Shown here one piece after another: positions 1-11,285 of a stretch of DNA of 64,000 bases (positions are counted from its first letter, which is position 1; every line of letters begins with the position of its first letter). Source of the stretch: Morinoia aosen. Taxonomy: Eukaryota; Arthropoda; Malacostraca; Amphipoda; Talitridae. The notes below the pieces were generated by a model. It was not told where the DNA came from and ran no database searches. It saw only the letters and a list, made by a program, of their open reading frames with translations. The DNA is taken from the NCBI GenBank assembly GCA_030386875.1, contig CM059574.1, positions 6,021,934 through 6,085,933 on the forward strand, in the 5' to 3' direction. The position numbers and the translations under genes were made by a program.

Positions 1-203
1 CTTTCCACACGACGGTGATAATATTGTAGCAAGGAACTTTTTATAAGAATTTTACCTTAAATATTTTTTGCCCTGTAATAATTATTATTTGGATTATTTT
101 ATTTGTTATTATTTTTAATTATTTAGTTCACCTTTTTACTTCTATGAAATTACAAAGGCAAAATTTTTCACATTATTTAAACTTGAGCGCTTCCTTTCGA
201 CGA

Positions 204-315
204 TACCCAGTCTAACTTTTTCGCCGGAGCATGCATGTTTTTCGCCTCCGAAGCAATTTAATCGCTTGGGCGGCGAAAAACATGCGTGCAGGCGACGAAA
301 AAGATAGACTGGGTA
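204..315. mobile_element. 112-bp near-palindrome with TA ends (MITE-like fold-back)
   Basis: The left half, beginning TACCCAGTCTA at 204, is repeated as its reverse complement up to TAGACTGGGTA at 315. The arms are about 52 bases, agree at roughly 85% with one indel, and meet near 259. Both ends carry TA just outside CCCAGTC/GACTGGG, as in a tiny Tc1/mariner-type MITE with a TA target duplication. The two open frames covering it on opposite strands simply mirror each other, so I do not treat them as coding. A precursor for a hairpin small RNA is an alternative that sequence alone cannot test. Confidence 0.6.
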
Positions 316-1139
316 AACTTCTCGCATTTCGTTTTATCTTTGCTGGCGATATTCAATGCTTCCACTATCCTGTTCGTACTTCATGTACAGTAAGCTCTGA
401 TCACAGCATTTATTTTTCCTGTGTCAATTCTTAGGGTGCAAATTTTAAAATTTGATTGCTATTTTGGAGGGATTTTCGCGACGATTGCCAGCCTGGAATT
501 GATCTCAGGAGCACAAGCGGAGGAGTTACTCCCACCCTCGTGGAATGTCATTTCCCTCTCGGGAAATTTCCTCAATCGCATAAATTTCTGAAAGAAACTG
601 AAGTTTACCCCTCCTTCTTACTGGCACTCAGGCCTGAATGAGACGCTATTCCTTGTTCACTCGAAATAAAGGAGTACACACGAGGACTTGGAGAGAAGAT
701 TTGGAGCAATGAATTGAACTTTCCTTCTACCAATATAAAACATTCATGGCAATGGTACTGAAACTTAAGGTCATTAAAGTATGATCAAATGACACCATAC
801 GAAAGAAAATAGCTTTGATAATGGTGCTACTTATAACATGAGTGTTAATTGCTGACTTGTCATACAAAAAAGGTAAATTGCTCAAGTAAATAGAAAGCCT
901 AATTAAAAACAGGAATAATTTTGGATGCATGGTTAAAATCATGAAAATACGTTCGATATTTCTCCGCTACCGAGCAACTCGACTGGATACAATTATATGC
1001 AAGAAACTAATTTGTCCTCAAATTTATCACAAACATTTGTATTGCAGGTATTAGCACAATTTGTTCTTCGTTGCCATGCTTTTTTCATTTTAATTAATCG
1101 AAGGAAAATATATGATAATGTCCTTTGCGAATTATTCTT
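316..1139. other. Unannotated AT-rich stretch
   Basis: I see no coding frame, repeat or RNA gene here. Open frames are under 90 codons with no recognisable protein features. Confidence 0.5.
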
Positions 1140-1908
1140 ATCTGGAGCCCCTCTTGCATTCAGTATTGACCCTGTTATCCAGTGAAGTCGCTCTTCTTTG
1201 TAGCATTGGCCATTGTTATCCAGTGAAGTCGCTCTTCTTTGTAGCATTGGCCATTGTTATCCAGTGAAGTCGCTCTTCTTTGCAGCATTGGCCATTGTTA
1301 TCCAGTGAAGTCGCTCTTCTTTGTAGCATTGGCCATTGTTATCCAGTGAAGTCGCTCTTCTTTGTAGCATTGGCCATTGTTATCCAGTGAAATCGCTCTT
1401 CTTTGCAGCATTGGCCATTGTTTTCCAATTAAGTCGCTCTTCTTTGCAGCATTGGCCATTGTTATCCAATGAAGTCGCTCTTCTCTGCAGCATTGACCAT
1501 TTTTATCCAATGAAGTCGCTCTTCTTTGCAATATTGGCCATTATTATCCAATGAAGTCGCTCTTCTTTGCAGCATTGGCCATTGTTATCCAATGATATCA
1601 TACAATATTGATTACTTTTATCAGATGAAGTCCCTCTTACTTGTAGTATTGACCTATGTTGGCAAATGAAGTCCCTATTCTTCGTAGTATTGTTTACTTC
1701 CACCCAAAAAAGTCTTCAAATGAAGCTCCGTCAATTGGAGTACTAACCACTATTTTTATTGAAGCTTACTCCCCTTGCAGTATTGTCAATTTTAAAAATA
1801 TATATATTACTTTATTTCAGGTATTAACGATGGTTTTCTGATGGAGCTATACGTAATTTCAGTATTGTCTATTGTTTCCAAATGGTGCTCCCCTTACTCA
1901 CAGTATTG
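1140..1908. repeat. 41-bp minisatellite, decaying at both edges
   Basis: A 41-bp unit containing GAAGTCGCTCTTCTTTG and GCATTGGCCATTGTTATCC starts at 1174, 1215, 1256, 1297, 1338, 1379, 1420, 1461, 1502, 1543 and 1584. The central copies are almost identical. From about 1600 to 1908 increasingly diverged copies can still be followed by the CAGTATTG and GAAGTCC words, and one diverged copy precedes the core at about 1150. The 41-bp period is not a multiple of three, so the peptides that appear to run through it (repeated EERLHWIT on the minus strand) are frame-cycling artefacts. There are no unique spacers, so it is not a CRISPR array. Confidence 0.93.
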
Positions 1909-4900
1909 GCTTTTGCTCTGTTTTCTTCGCGATTTTCTATGCACACGCGAGCTCGCTGTGTAATAAAAATAACCATCCGGACGCCCAGACTTGCTCGTCT
2001 CGCATTCAATAACACCCATCACGACGCACAATACTCCCCTCACTTTACGGGCCCGTTATGGCGTATAAATTCCTCATACCACACAATACCTCACGCGATC
2101 GCCCTCCCCGTGCAGGCACATCGATGAACTCCCAAAAGAGAGGCAATCCCTTACAAATCCGGCCTTAGAATCCTTAATTTACAGCGCTTTAGAACTTGTT
2201 TTTACGTTTGGTGCGAGGCAAGCAAGGCTTAAAGGACCTGGTGCATGACTTACAAGCAGGAGGAAGGTCTTCTTTATTTCGCGTGGAGCTTGGATTATCG
2301 ACGGAGCTCTGGTTCGGAGGGCAACGATGCTGCTGCTACTCTCTTTTCTTTTGGGGTTGTCTACGTTTTGTGGCTTGGGGAATATTGCGCTTGAATGAAG
2401 TAGTTTGAAAATTGCTGTCTATTATTGAAGAATTCGTACTCCATTATCATAAACACGTAGAAACTATATCTCAACTATGTCCCTTGGCATATCAGTGCAA
2501 CATCACCACCAAATTGAAATGAGTCAATGGTTGTCATTTCATTGCTAAGTTGCAGTTCATATATTCGAAAGAAGGTTTTGTATTGGAAATTGTTTATGCA
2601 CGGAATTTATTCACATTTTTTGGCCGTCTCCACATTTAAAACTGAAAAACAAAACATACAGCTAGAAAAGTCATTGCTTGTGAGACTTATTACTGCCTTA
2701 CATGTAGTTTTCAATATAATAAAAAGGAAAGAGCTTGGGTTCAATGTGCATAAAATCTGTTCCTCTAAAAAACTAGAAGAATACCAGTTCGAAGTTGAAC
2801 GTTTCGTTTATTCGCCTATCAATAGCAAATAAATAAGAAAACAGAGAAGATTGTACTAAAAACTCTGAAATGTTATGAGAAAATGAATGGGGAGTACTAA
2901 AATCACAAGAAAATCAAAGATCAATGTGAAAACATTACACGTAACTCTTGGAAAATAAAACAAAGAACAGATGTAAAAAACCCGTACCTAGGCTAACTAT
3001 TAAGAACGGTCAAAGGATTAGATCTAAGGCGATCATTTAGACAATGCATTGATTCGAAAATGAGTCATGATTTCAAAATTCGCAGATTAATTTGAAGTTA
3101 AACTATGTTTGTTTAAAATTTCGAAATTGTTTCAATTAACAGGGATTTTAGATTCGTCCTAACTGCTGCATGTCCAGGACTGGTCGACAATGTACAGGTG
3201 CGGCACTCCTAACGCGACGCTCAGCTGCCCTCTAGCCTGAATTACGGCATGCTGGTTCCACGGACTCTGATGCACATTGTCCTCAACTAAATATGTATAC
3301 CTGGGAGGCCTGCAAAGTGGCCAAAAGTTTATCCGACACCGAAAGGGAGATGAAATGCTTTGCTAGCTGACTAAAATTATTGTAGATCTTACACCTGAAT
3401 TTTTTGTCAAATTTGGTGTTCCTTGTTCTCTACTTTTTGTTTACGACCTAGAAGCATCCAGCCAACGTGTTTGATCATTTTGTATTCTTGCTGCAAATCA
3501 GCATCTGAGGGCTTTTTTATCTGCGTATGGTCACATAAGATCGTCAAATGAGTGACTATTTGAGACCCTCATTTTCCTTAACTCGTAAAAGTGTTTACCC
3601 GATTGACCTCAATTTTTAATGTGTTTTCTGAAAAAGTGATCGTGATAATTAACTTTTAATGCTTAAAAAATTTCTCTGACGTCAAAAACAGTTCTGAACA
3701 TTTTAAAAACTCTGTTTTAGGCGATAAGCTGATTTAACAATGTCAAATGTGACGTCACGTTGTGGAAATGAGCTTTATAAAGTTCTAATCAATCAAGCTA
3801 CAGGTAGGCTAGGTTAAATCAGGTTTGATTAGGTTTTTATAGCTCTCATCGATTTACTGTTGAAAAATTATATCCACTACAACTTTAGGACCTCGGTTCT
3901 TAATTCTGAAATCAGAGCCCTAATTTACTGAAGTTCACCCAAATGTACAAAACACGGGTGTATATATATGTGTGATATATACACTTGTACATAATTGCAT
4001 TCCCAACGCTATATGAACGTGAACACATTTGGCCATATATACATATAAGAGTATGTACCCATGTTTTTTGAAATACCACATATGGAAGAAATTTATATAC
4101 ATATATATATCCCGATGTGAACAGAGTTCGTATATATAGTGCGGCGAATGTAATTATGCACGGGTGTTCGTAAATGAAAAGATAATAAATACGGGAATAT
4201 TAAGCGGTGACAGTTTCGGAATGAATGCCTATAAGGAAATTAAGAAAAATTCGAGGGTGTGAATGAACATAGTTTCAAGTTGCACTCGTGCTGAATGGTA
4301 AACTTAAACGAGAATACTTTAACGTTCAACGTAGAGGACTTGAGACTACGTGGGACGAGTTACGAAGCGCTTTGTCAATGCTGTGGGGTAGCGCATGCCT
4401 CTAGACAGGGAACCACAACCCTATTAAAAATTAAGGGAGTAGCATGGTTGATTAAAGGAGACAGCGGAGAATTAAAGGAGTATTAAGCGAACCGAGGCCT
4501 CTTCTCTTCTGACACTTCCAGGGCGCGACTCATAAGCGCGATGCGAGCAAGTTCTCCCATGTTGCTACCAGAGGCCACTTGTGCAGATGGCCTCTTGGTG
4601 AAACGCCTGCCATCTTTCTCGAGAGAAATGACGGTTGCCATCTTTCGCCTCAGTTTTGAAGTTGGTGTTGTGCGTGACAGATGTCTGGATCGTGTCTCTA
4701 TTATTTAAAACGTTTCCAGTAGTGTTAGAGTGTTTATCAGTGCGAGTGTGTATTACGTGAGGGTGTATAGTACGTGAGGGTGTCAGAAGAAACAAGAGAT
4801 GGAAGAGACGTATAATGCTGGTCTGTAGAGGCATTGTTTCAAGAGCATGAACGGAGCAAGGACCCCACTGCTAGCTTCACCACCTCGGTCAATTGATATT

Positions 4901-5080
4901 TTAGACGATTCATCGTTGTGGTGGAGCTGGTAGTGAAGGCAAAACCTCACTGCGAGCAATGTAAAAACAACAAAATGTGGAAACCAAACCTGAATTTTCC
5001 CTCGTCAGTCTTCAGCAACCTTTGAATTGAAGGACGTTCTTGAAGGTGATCAACTATGTGTTCAGGTACATATTTGTGTG
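1909..5080. other. Unannotated stretch with TA-rich patches
   Basis: No gene is supported. Between about 3956 and 4130 there are several short alternating TA tracts (for example GTATATATATGTGTGATATA), which may form weak hairpins. At 4748-4785 there are two copies of TACGTGAGGGTGT. A CRE-like TGACGTCA lies near 3750, but without a promoter context. Open frames at 2527-2832 and 4295-4486 show no domain I recognise. Confidence 0.45.
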
Positions 5081-5084
5081 TGTA

Positions 5085-5176
5085 GGGGGGGGGGGGGGTT
5101 GTGTGTGGGTATGGGGGTAGGTGTGTGGGAGGGGGGTGTGGGGAGGGTTTGTGTGTGGGGATAGGTGGGGGAGTGT
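5085..5176 (+). repeat. G/GT-rich low-complexity tract, possible G-quadruplex
   Basis: The plus strand carries an uninterrupted run of about 12 G followed by GT/GGG-rich sequence with many further runs of three or more G. That is more than the four runs needed for an intramolecular G-quadruplex. The minus-strand open frames here are Pro/His/Thr-rich translations of this tract and are not credible genes. Confidence 0.8.
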
Positions 5177-5393
5177 GTGAATATGAATAGCCGGTGTAAT
5201 TAAGCTCGGGCAAGGTAAAGTCATTTTATTTTCCTTTCTAATTTTAGGAATGAAAGATGAAAAATCTGCTGGACGATAATTGTTTTTGTTATATATATAG
5301 CTACGAGTATATTCTTTCAACGACCCTAGGGTATTGTTGCTATATTCTTTTCAAGGTACATTTATATTGTTCCTTGCAGGCTTTCGCCTCCAA

Positions 5394-5769
5394 GGCTGCG
5401 TACAGCTGATTTCCCACTATTGCACATTCAACCGTTGACGCTTCTCAACCAAATATAGCCAGTTGCCCATTAATTACCTTAGTTATTGCGTTGCGAAAAC
5501 TTCAAGCATAAGTTATACGTCACAAACATGTCCCTATAATGTCAGGTTAATAATGAACACGCACCCATAAAATTTTCTGCACATTAGTAAGAATTTATTT
5601 AATTTACATACTCTGGTACATTTTTATTGTGCTATAAACCGTGTTTGCTTATGGTGAATTGATTAATCGCGCAAGAACTAAGGTAATTCAAGGGCAAACT
5701 GGTTATAATCGGTTTGAGCAGTGTGACGGTTGGAAAGAGTGACTAATGGGAAATCAGCTGTGCGCAGCC
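5394..5769. mobile_element. 376-bp fold-back MITE with about 120-bp arms
   Basis: GGCTGCGTACAGCTGATTTC at 5394 is repeated in reverse complement ending at 5769 (GAAATCAGCTGTGCGCAGCC). The match continues inward for about 115-120 bases on each side, including the shared word AATTACCTTAGTT (left near 5474, reversed near 5680), leaving a loop of about 140 bases. There is no coding capacity. I could not see a convincing target duplication, so the superfamily is unassigned. The long arms, GC-richer tips and AT-rich loop fit a non-autonomous DNA transposon or fold-back element. Confidence 0.8.
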
Positions 5770-7605
5770 GTTTTTTTAAAATCAAATTAAGAGGTGGCCA
5801 TCCTGGGCCTCTCATGATTCTCCGATGGTAAATAGGAGAAACTGGTCGCGCCTTGGGAGCGCGACGGTAGTGCTCCATGCTGAGCCATGCGTGGCCACCG
5901 GTTGGGACAGAGGCGCAGGCGCGCCTATAAAGTGGACACTTCGAAGTTGCCTCATAGGAGACGTATGGATGAAACAACCATGCATATTTGGGAGCGCTCC
6001 CAAGAATCACCGATGCCACTCCTATAATTTTTAATAGGGAAGGTAAGTGGAAGCCGAAGTGATGCTTATTTTACGAATACAAGCGATCGAGCAGGGCCGT
6101 TGGCAAAGCTCATATAATGCATAAAAATATAGTGGAAATGGGGTCTCCGCCATGTCGCAAGGAGATTGAGAATATTATCTGTATGAGAAAGTGCTTGTAT
6201 AAAAATTTCTAATTCGGCTAGCAGTACGCATGAATTTGGGAGAAAAAATATCACTATAGGCTAAGATAATAAACAATACTCATTAATAGGCCGAGTTAAT
6301 TTGCTCCTAATATTGATAGATTTTAAAAATGAGGACCAGTTTTAGCGGAGCCGTCGAAGACGATGGCTGTGAAATTTCATTCGGTGTCAAATAGGAACAT
6401 AATTTCAATTTTAGCAAGGAGACGTGAAGTGTGGGGCATAGGGAAATTATTCTAAACTGATCTGATTGCACAAGAATTGCACAAGAAAAAAATAAAGAAA
6501 CAAAGAAGTTTATAGCTGGGAACGACACGGCATTGCTGTATCAAAGAGGTTACAATATCCAATATTCTGTATTGGTTTGAGAAATTCAACGTCTTAGAAT
6601 ATGCCTGCGATGGAGGATATTGCGGAAATCGCATACTATATATCGCAAGAGGAGTTACGCATAAATGTCGAAAAATATAATTCAAAATTTTGCAACTTGA
6701 GTTTAAATTCTGCGTTCCGCAACTTTCTTTTGAATTGAGAACTTATGACGAGATGACATGAAGTAAACGTAATACGAAAGAAAAGCTCTCGGGAAGTGTA
6801 TTTTTATTCTCATAATGAATTGCAATCCCTGATTAGAACCATGACTGAAATGCAGTGCTTTGATGTGTCTTTCGTTAGAGCACTCATTTTGCAGAAGTCA
6901 ACGGTTCTTTAGTTTGCCGTTTCGATTACTTTTGCTCTTGACCATTTGGGATAAAAATTAGCCTACCAATGCAATCCCATCCAATTGAATTTAAAACTAG
7001 AGTTCCAACCACGCTATTAATTGATTAACGGAGATCTGTTTGTAAAAGCTTGTTGTTGCATGTAGCGACTGTGTATTAGGGGGCAATTCGCGTGAGTGAG
7101 TTTTGGAGAATCCCACGGAGCGCGTTATGTTTCGAACATATGATTCCGTGAACATGTCTTGGCTTTGAGGATTTCGAAGAAACCTTGAGATATTACGGTT
7201 TTGGATTGTCAGTTAATTTGGGAACGAAACTTGGCGAGTACCCGCAAAAATATCTATGATTTACGCTGTAAGTGGTTATTTTACTAAACACTACATCAAT
7301 GCTGTACCTCACATCGCTCTCTCGCAGTTTGTGGGCCATTTACGCGTCTGTGTGAAGGTTTGCCAGTCCTCCGTCGGATATTACCACTTTAATGCGAATT
7401 AGAGAGGAAGGCAAACATCCCGTGACGTTGTAGGCTGCAGCGGTCGTTGACAATGCGTAAAATATGCATACTGTGCAATCATAAAATTCCTCGGCATTGT
7501 TACATTTCTCTGCGAATTTCTCCGAAGTGTGCAGTTCATTAAACATGGATTGAATTATTCATAAAAAATTTCGTCCAAAAAATGGCTTATTTTAAGTGAA
7601 AACAT
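5770..7605. other. Unannotated stretch with one GC-richer island
   Basis: The portion 5810-6020 is clearly more GC-rich than its surroundings and open on both strands. It contains short GC-rich near-palindromes (GGTCGCGCCTTGGGAGCGCGAC and GGGAGCGCTCCC), but I recognise no protein or RNA. The remainder to 7605 shows nothing I can name. Confidence 0.4.
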
Positions 7606-7623
7606 TCGCTCAGCACATCCATG

Positions 7624-7908
7624 CCCAGCTCACCCACGCCCAGCTCCCACACGCCAAGCTCCCCCACGCCCAGCTCCCCCACACCCAGCTCCCACACGCC
7701 AAGCTCCCCCACGCCCAGCTCCCCCACACCCAGCTCACCCACGCCCAGCTCCCACACGCCAAGCTCCCCCACGCCCAGCTCATCCACGCCCAGCTCCCCC
7801 ACGCCCAGCTCCCACATGCCAAGCTCCCCCACGCCCATTTCATTCACGCCCAGCTCATCCACGCCCAGCTCACCCACGCCCAGCTCATCCACACCCAGCT
7901 CACCAAAG
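7624..7908. repeat. 15-bp minisatellite, 19 copies
   Basis: There are 19 units of the form CCCAGCTCNCCCACG. Because 15 is a multiple of three, all plus-strand frames stay open: one reads PTPSS repeats, another QLPHA repeats, and the minus strand reads GVGEL repeats. No signal peptide, flanking non-repeat coding sequence or plausible start supports expression, and openness is explained by the period alone. Units with CTCCCACACG and CTCATCCACG alternate irregularly, which shows local reshuffling. Confidence 0.93.
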
Positions 7909-8559
7909 CACGTGTCTGGCCCAGCCTCACACGACCCAGAGCTGGCGTCCCCCTGGCCCCGCTGCACTTAGCAACTTTATCAAGTTTATCGCCGTAATTA
8001 GCAAAAAGTAGCGTCGATCTTAAATTTTTGAAAACTTCCCGTCGGATTTTCTGGGAGCACTTTGTTGTGAAGTTTAATATTTAGTCTTGTACGGAATCAG
8101 CAGTGCAGGTGAGCGCAATAGAGAAAGAACTAGGTTGAGATGCGGGGTTCTTACAGAATGACTTCTAACGCTTTTGCGTCCGTGGGCCAAATTGTGACTG
8201 TCTTATTTTTTGAGATCGTCAGTGTCTCCATTTGAACTACTGCTCGGAGCAGTGCAGGTTATCACGATAAAGCATCGTTTTGAATTCATTTCTATCTATC
8301 AAAGCACTATTATATTTGATTGATGTAGACTATCATACTCTCTCTTTCAGAAAATGTCAGCGATGAATACTTTAAGCAGGGACAGAAAAATTATAGAAAT
8401 TTATTTACTTGTTAAATGAATTTATTAATCAGCGTTTCCTTAAATAATTCATAGTTTAAATATAAGTTTAACAGTTATTGTGAGCTATCACTTCCTGGAA
8501 TTTTAACCGTCAATCTAACATGGTTTTCATGGTACAAAATAGGTCGTCACAGGAGCGTA
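7909..8559. other. Unannotated stretch upstream of mariner remnant
   Basis: No gene or repeat is recognised. If the 5' end of the mariner element is present it should lie in the distal part of this stretch, but I could not identify its terminal inverted repeat. Confidence 0.35.
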
Positions 8560-9376
8560 ATCGTAGCGCTTCGGTTGGCAGGACAGTCATCAAGTTATAG
8601 CTCAAACTCCTAAAAATCCTAAAACTCAGAAAAAATTCTGTGCACTGTGTAATAGAGCGACATAAGGATACCGTAAGTATTGAAGGTTGTACAAGAAGTG
8701 GCCGTCCAAACACTGCAACGATGCAGAAAATCTTATTTAAAATTGTATGATGGATCGCAAAACTCCTTGGAAGTCCTCGAGAAAAATGACTTCAGAACTT
8801 GAAAAATTAAGAGTGTCTGTTTTTAGAGTTCTGCAAAGAATTTGTCTCCTCTCCTGTGAAATTAGAAAAATTCCACGGCCTCGCGGGCGTACTAAAGGAA
8901 AAATGATGCGCGTGAAGTCGTGATTTGCGATACGGCAGCTCAGCGTTCAGGGCTTAGACTCTGTTTTTGCTTATGTGGAAGTGATGATAAATGCGTAAAA
9001 AATAAGAAGAAAATATTCATGAACCATAGGTAACAAACCTTTGAAATATAATGCTACAAGGAACTCAATTTTATTAAGTAAGTTTAAGCGCCAGCTCACA
9101 ATCCTGATGGGCTCAGGAGAAAATGTTATTGACTGTCTAACCACTGATAAATGGCCATCTAGCCCTAACCTGAAACTCGTCAATTTTTGTTCTGGTTCGT
9201 TTTGAAAAAAATATTTCCAGATAACCACATCCAACGCTGGAGGCCTCACAAAGCTCTTTAGAACAAGAATGAGCCAAACACAGAAAAACTACGACGGACT
9301 TGATGCGTGCCGCAGTGGTGTCTGTACTAAGAAATTGACGGACGTTATGAGAAGGAATGAAGGACTTATTAAATAA
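8560..9376 (+). pseudogene. Degenerate Tc1/mariner-superfamily transposase
   Basis: Family landmarks occur in the right order, in shifting frames. First come the end of the first helix-turn-helix and the linker, reading RHKDTVSIEGCTRSGRP, at about 8661-8708. A second helix-turn-helix-like stretch, TPWKSSRKMTSELEKL, follows at about 8762. APAH at 9088-9099 is the remnant of the (Q)DxAPAH catalytic motif. WPSSPNL at 9152-9172 is the remnant of WPPxSPDLNPxD. A typical C-terminal tail ends NEGLIK before the stop at 9374-9376. The protein is dead: the Asp expected before APAH has become Val-stop, and the Asp of SPD is Asn. The frame changes at least between 8708 and 8762 and between 9099 and 9152, and a TGA interrupts the tail near 9205. 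Intact mariner proteins are about 340-350 residues, and this remnant spans about that length minus small deletions. Terminal repeats were not found. Confidence 0.8.
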
Positions 9377-11228
9377 TTGTTTTACGTGTGATCTTCATAA
9401 GTTTGCGGACATAATGAAAGATTTTTACGCGTGTCATTAATTTCTCTTGAAGTAACCTTTAAATCATTTTCTCCAGTATTTGGTGTCGCCCGACACAACG
9501 TCACTTCTGATCGAATGTAAATTCGAATGTAAATTTCTGTAAATTTCCAAACTGCAAAAATTTCTTATATTAATATTACTGACTGTTCTATTAATCAAGT
9601 TATGATGGTGAGCATTTGTCATCAAGACTCAAAATTAACAAAAAGCGTCAGTCTAAAGCCTACCATGGTAGCGAAAAGTCTTCGTATGTAGGAGACCTGA
9701 ACAACTTTCTTATTTGCAGATGTTTTCATGACATCTACATACGCTTGTGTGCGAGGCAGAACATCGTCCATTTGGTATATCATGCACAGTAAACTTACAC
9801 ATCAAAATTTAAAGCTCATGATATAAAATTACAGTTTTTATATTTACCTTGTTTCAGCATAGAAACCACTTTTCACCCTCAAATGTGTAGAAACGAGCCA
9901 TTCAAGTATCCCAGCACAGAAAATCCTAATCATTTTGCCGGCACGCGCTTATCGTTGCATCTAAAGTGAACATGGAAGTGCAACTATTTGTGTATTTCCG
10001 TACCGGCGCACGGGAACAAAGCTGCGCACAATTCCATTTATGATTGAGAGCGAAAAACATTCCAGGAAAACAACAATTTTGGGTAGCTTTGAACACCTGC
10101 CAGAAATTGGAGCACCGACGGCTCATGCCGGTGCTGCACTTAGGACGAATTTCCTTTTATTTTTTTTAGGATTGCCGCTTGTAGTGCAGTTAGAGGAGTG
10201 GACTGTGGTCGCCCCTTGTTATTAGGTGCGCCCTGTCAAGACCTAATTACTGGGATAAATTGCTCAAATTCAGAGGGGACCACCGAATCAATACAACTTT
10301 CCCCAAAATAGACCAAAGGCCCCGCAAAATCGCGTCCGAACCGATGGAAAATGTTGTGGGAGCTCGGCGGCGCGGCGGTCGTGCAGAGGGCGCCGCCGAC
10401 ATTGCAATAAATGAACGCAAAAGATTTTTCTAATTCCAGACTCGCGTATCGACTGGCCCTGCGCAAATAAATGACGCTTCATAGGCACAAAAATCGTGAA
10501 TAATTCATGTAGTTCTGGTGAAATCTTTGTCATGGAAAATCTAAATTTGGAATGATTTACATGAGCGGATAAGAAGAAGGGGTAATATACATATGCTGGT
10601 TTAGTCTGAACTATGCAATCAGCCTGATAAGAAATATATGCAAGAACAGTCTTTTAAACTCATTGTGTCAAAGTTACGATTAGGAATACGAATGCATAAA
10701 TCAGTCTATTTTCTTTCAAAATTGAGTATACTAAAGATCTAAAGATGTTCAGTGTTCTATATCACTAATTTTCTTAATTTACAACCTTAAATTCCTCTTT
10801 CCATTCAATTTCAAGAAGGTAGCGAGTTATTGAGACGTGCAGTTAGAAATGAGAACATTCCCTACTATCACACGTCACAGGATAGGGACGGAACAGGCTA
10901 CATGAGATTTAAGAAGCAAGTTTGCCTCTAGTTCAGCTTGAGCTGGAAACGCCACAGTTTGCCTATATGTTCTGCAACCGGTGATGGGAAATTCCTATGC
11001 AATAAATACTTATGTACGTGAAATTATGTCTTGGTTTTAATTTTGTCACTAAGTGCAGAACCCTTTATCGCTGCATCTGTTGTCTCTCCTGAAAATATCA
11101 ATATATATACATATATATATGCCCAAGTAAATAAATGATATGGCCGTTGACGGCACCTGGTGTGCTGCGGTGAAATGAAAATCTTAGATTTTTTACATAA
11201 AAAGAAGGACCAGCGTGTAGGTGAATGC
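9377..11228. other. Unannotated stretch containing a GC-rich hairpin
   Basis: No coding gene is supported. At 10364-10399 a perfect 10-bp GC-rich inverted repeat (TCGGCGGCGC / GCGCCGCCGA, loop 16) stands out in AT-rich DNA, inside a CpG-rich patch at 10310-10420. A smaller hairpin (AGCACCG / CGGTGCT) lies at about 10110-10133. A short TA tract is at 11100-11120. Their function is unknown. Confidence 0.4.
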
Positions 11229-11285
11229 ATCCTCTGCTAAACGTTTCGGATTTTATACACTCCATCATCAGGGCTGAGAAAATAG
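11229..11285 (-). ncRNA. Possible hammerhead-ribozyme-like motif
   Basis: Read on the minus strand, CCCTGATGATGGA (CTGATGA at 11271-11265) is followed 17 bases later by CCGAAAC (GAAAC at 11247-11243). GGA and TCC could pair as a short stem II around a 10-base loop. CTGATGA plus stem II plus GAAA is the conserved hammerhead core, and such ribozymes are known in arthropod Penelope-like elements. I cannot resolve stem III, the cleavage site or a convincing stem I. No retroelement coding sequence adjoins it, and the Penelope fragment is 12 kb away. It could be chance or a decayed element end. Confidence 0.25.

Noticed and set aside
4947-5320. Pro/His/Thr-rich minus-strand frames
   Set aside because: They are translations of the G/GT-rich low-complexity tract.
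7587-7997. Open frames encoding Pro/Thr/Ser, Gln-Leu-Pro-His-Ala or Gly-Glu-Leu repeat proteins
   Set aside because: A 15-bp period keeps every frame open on both strands. There is no start context, signal peptide or non-repeat coding flank.
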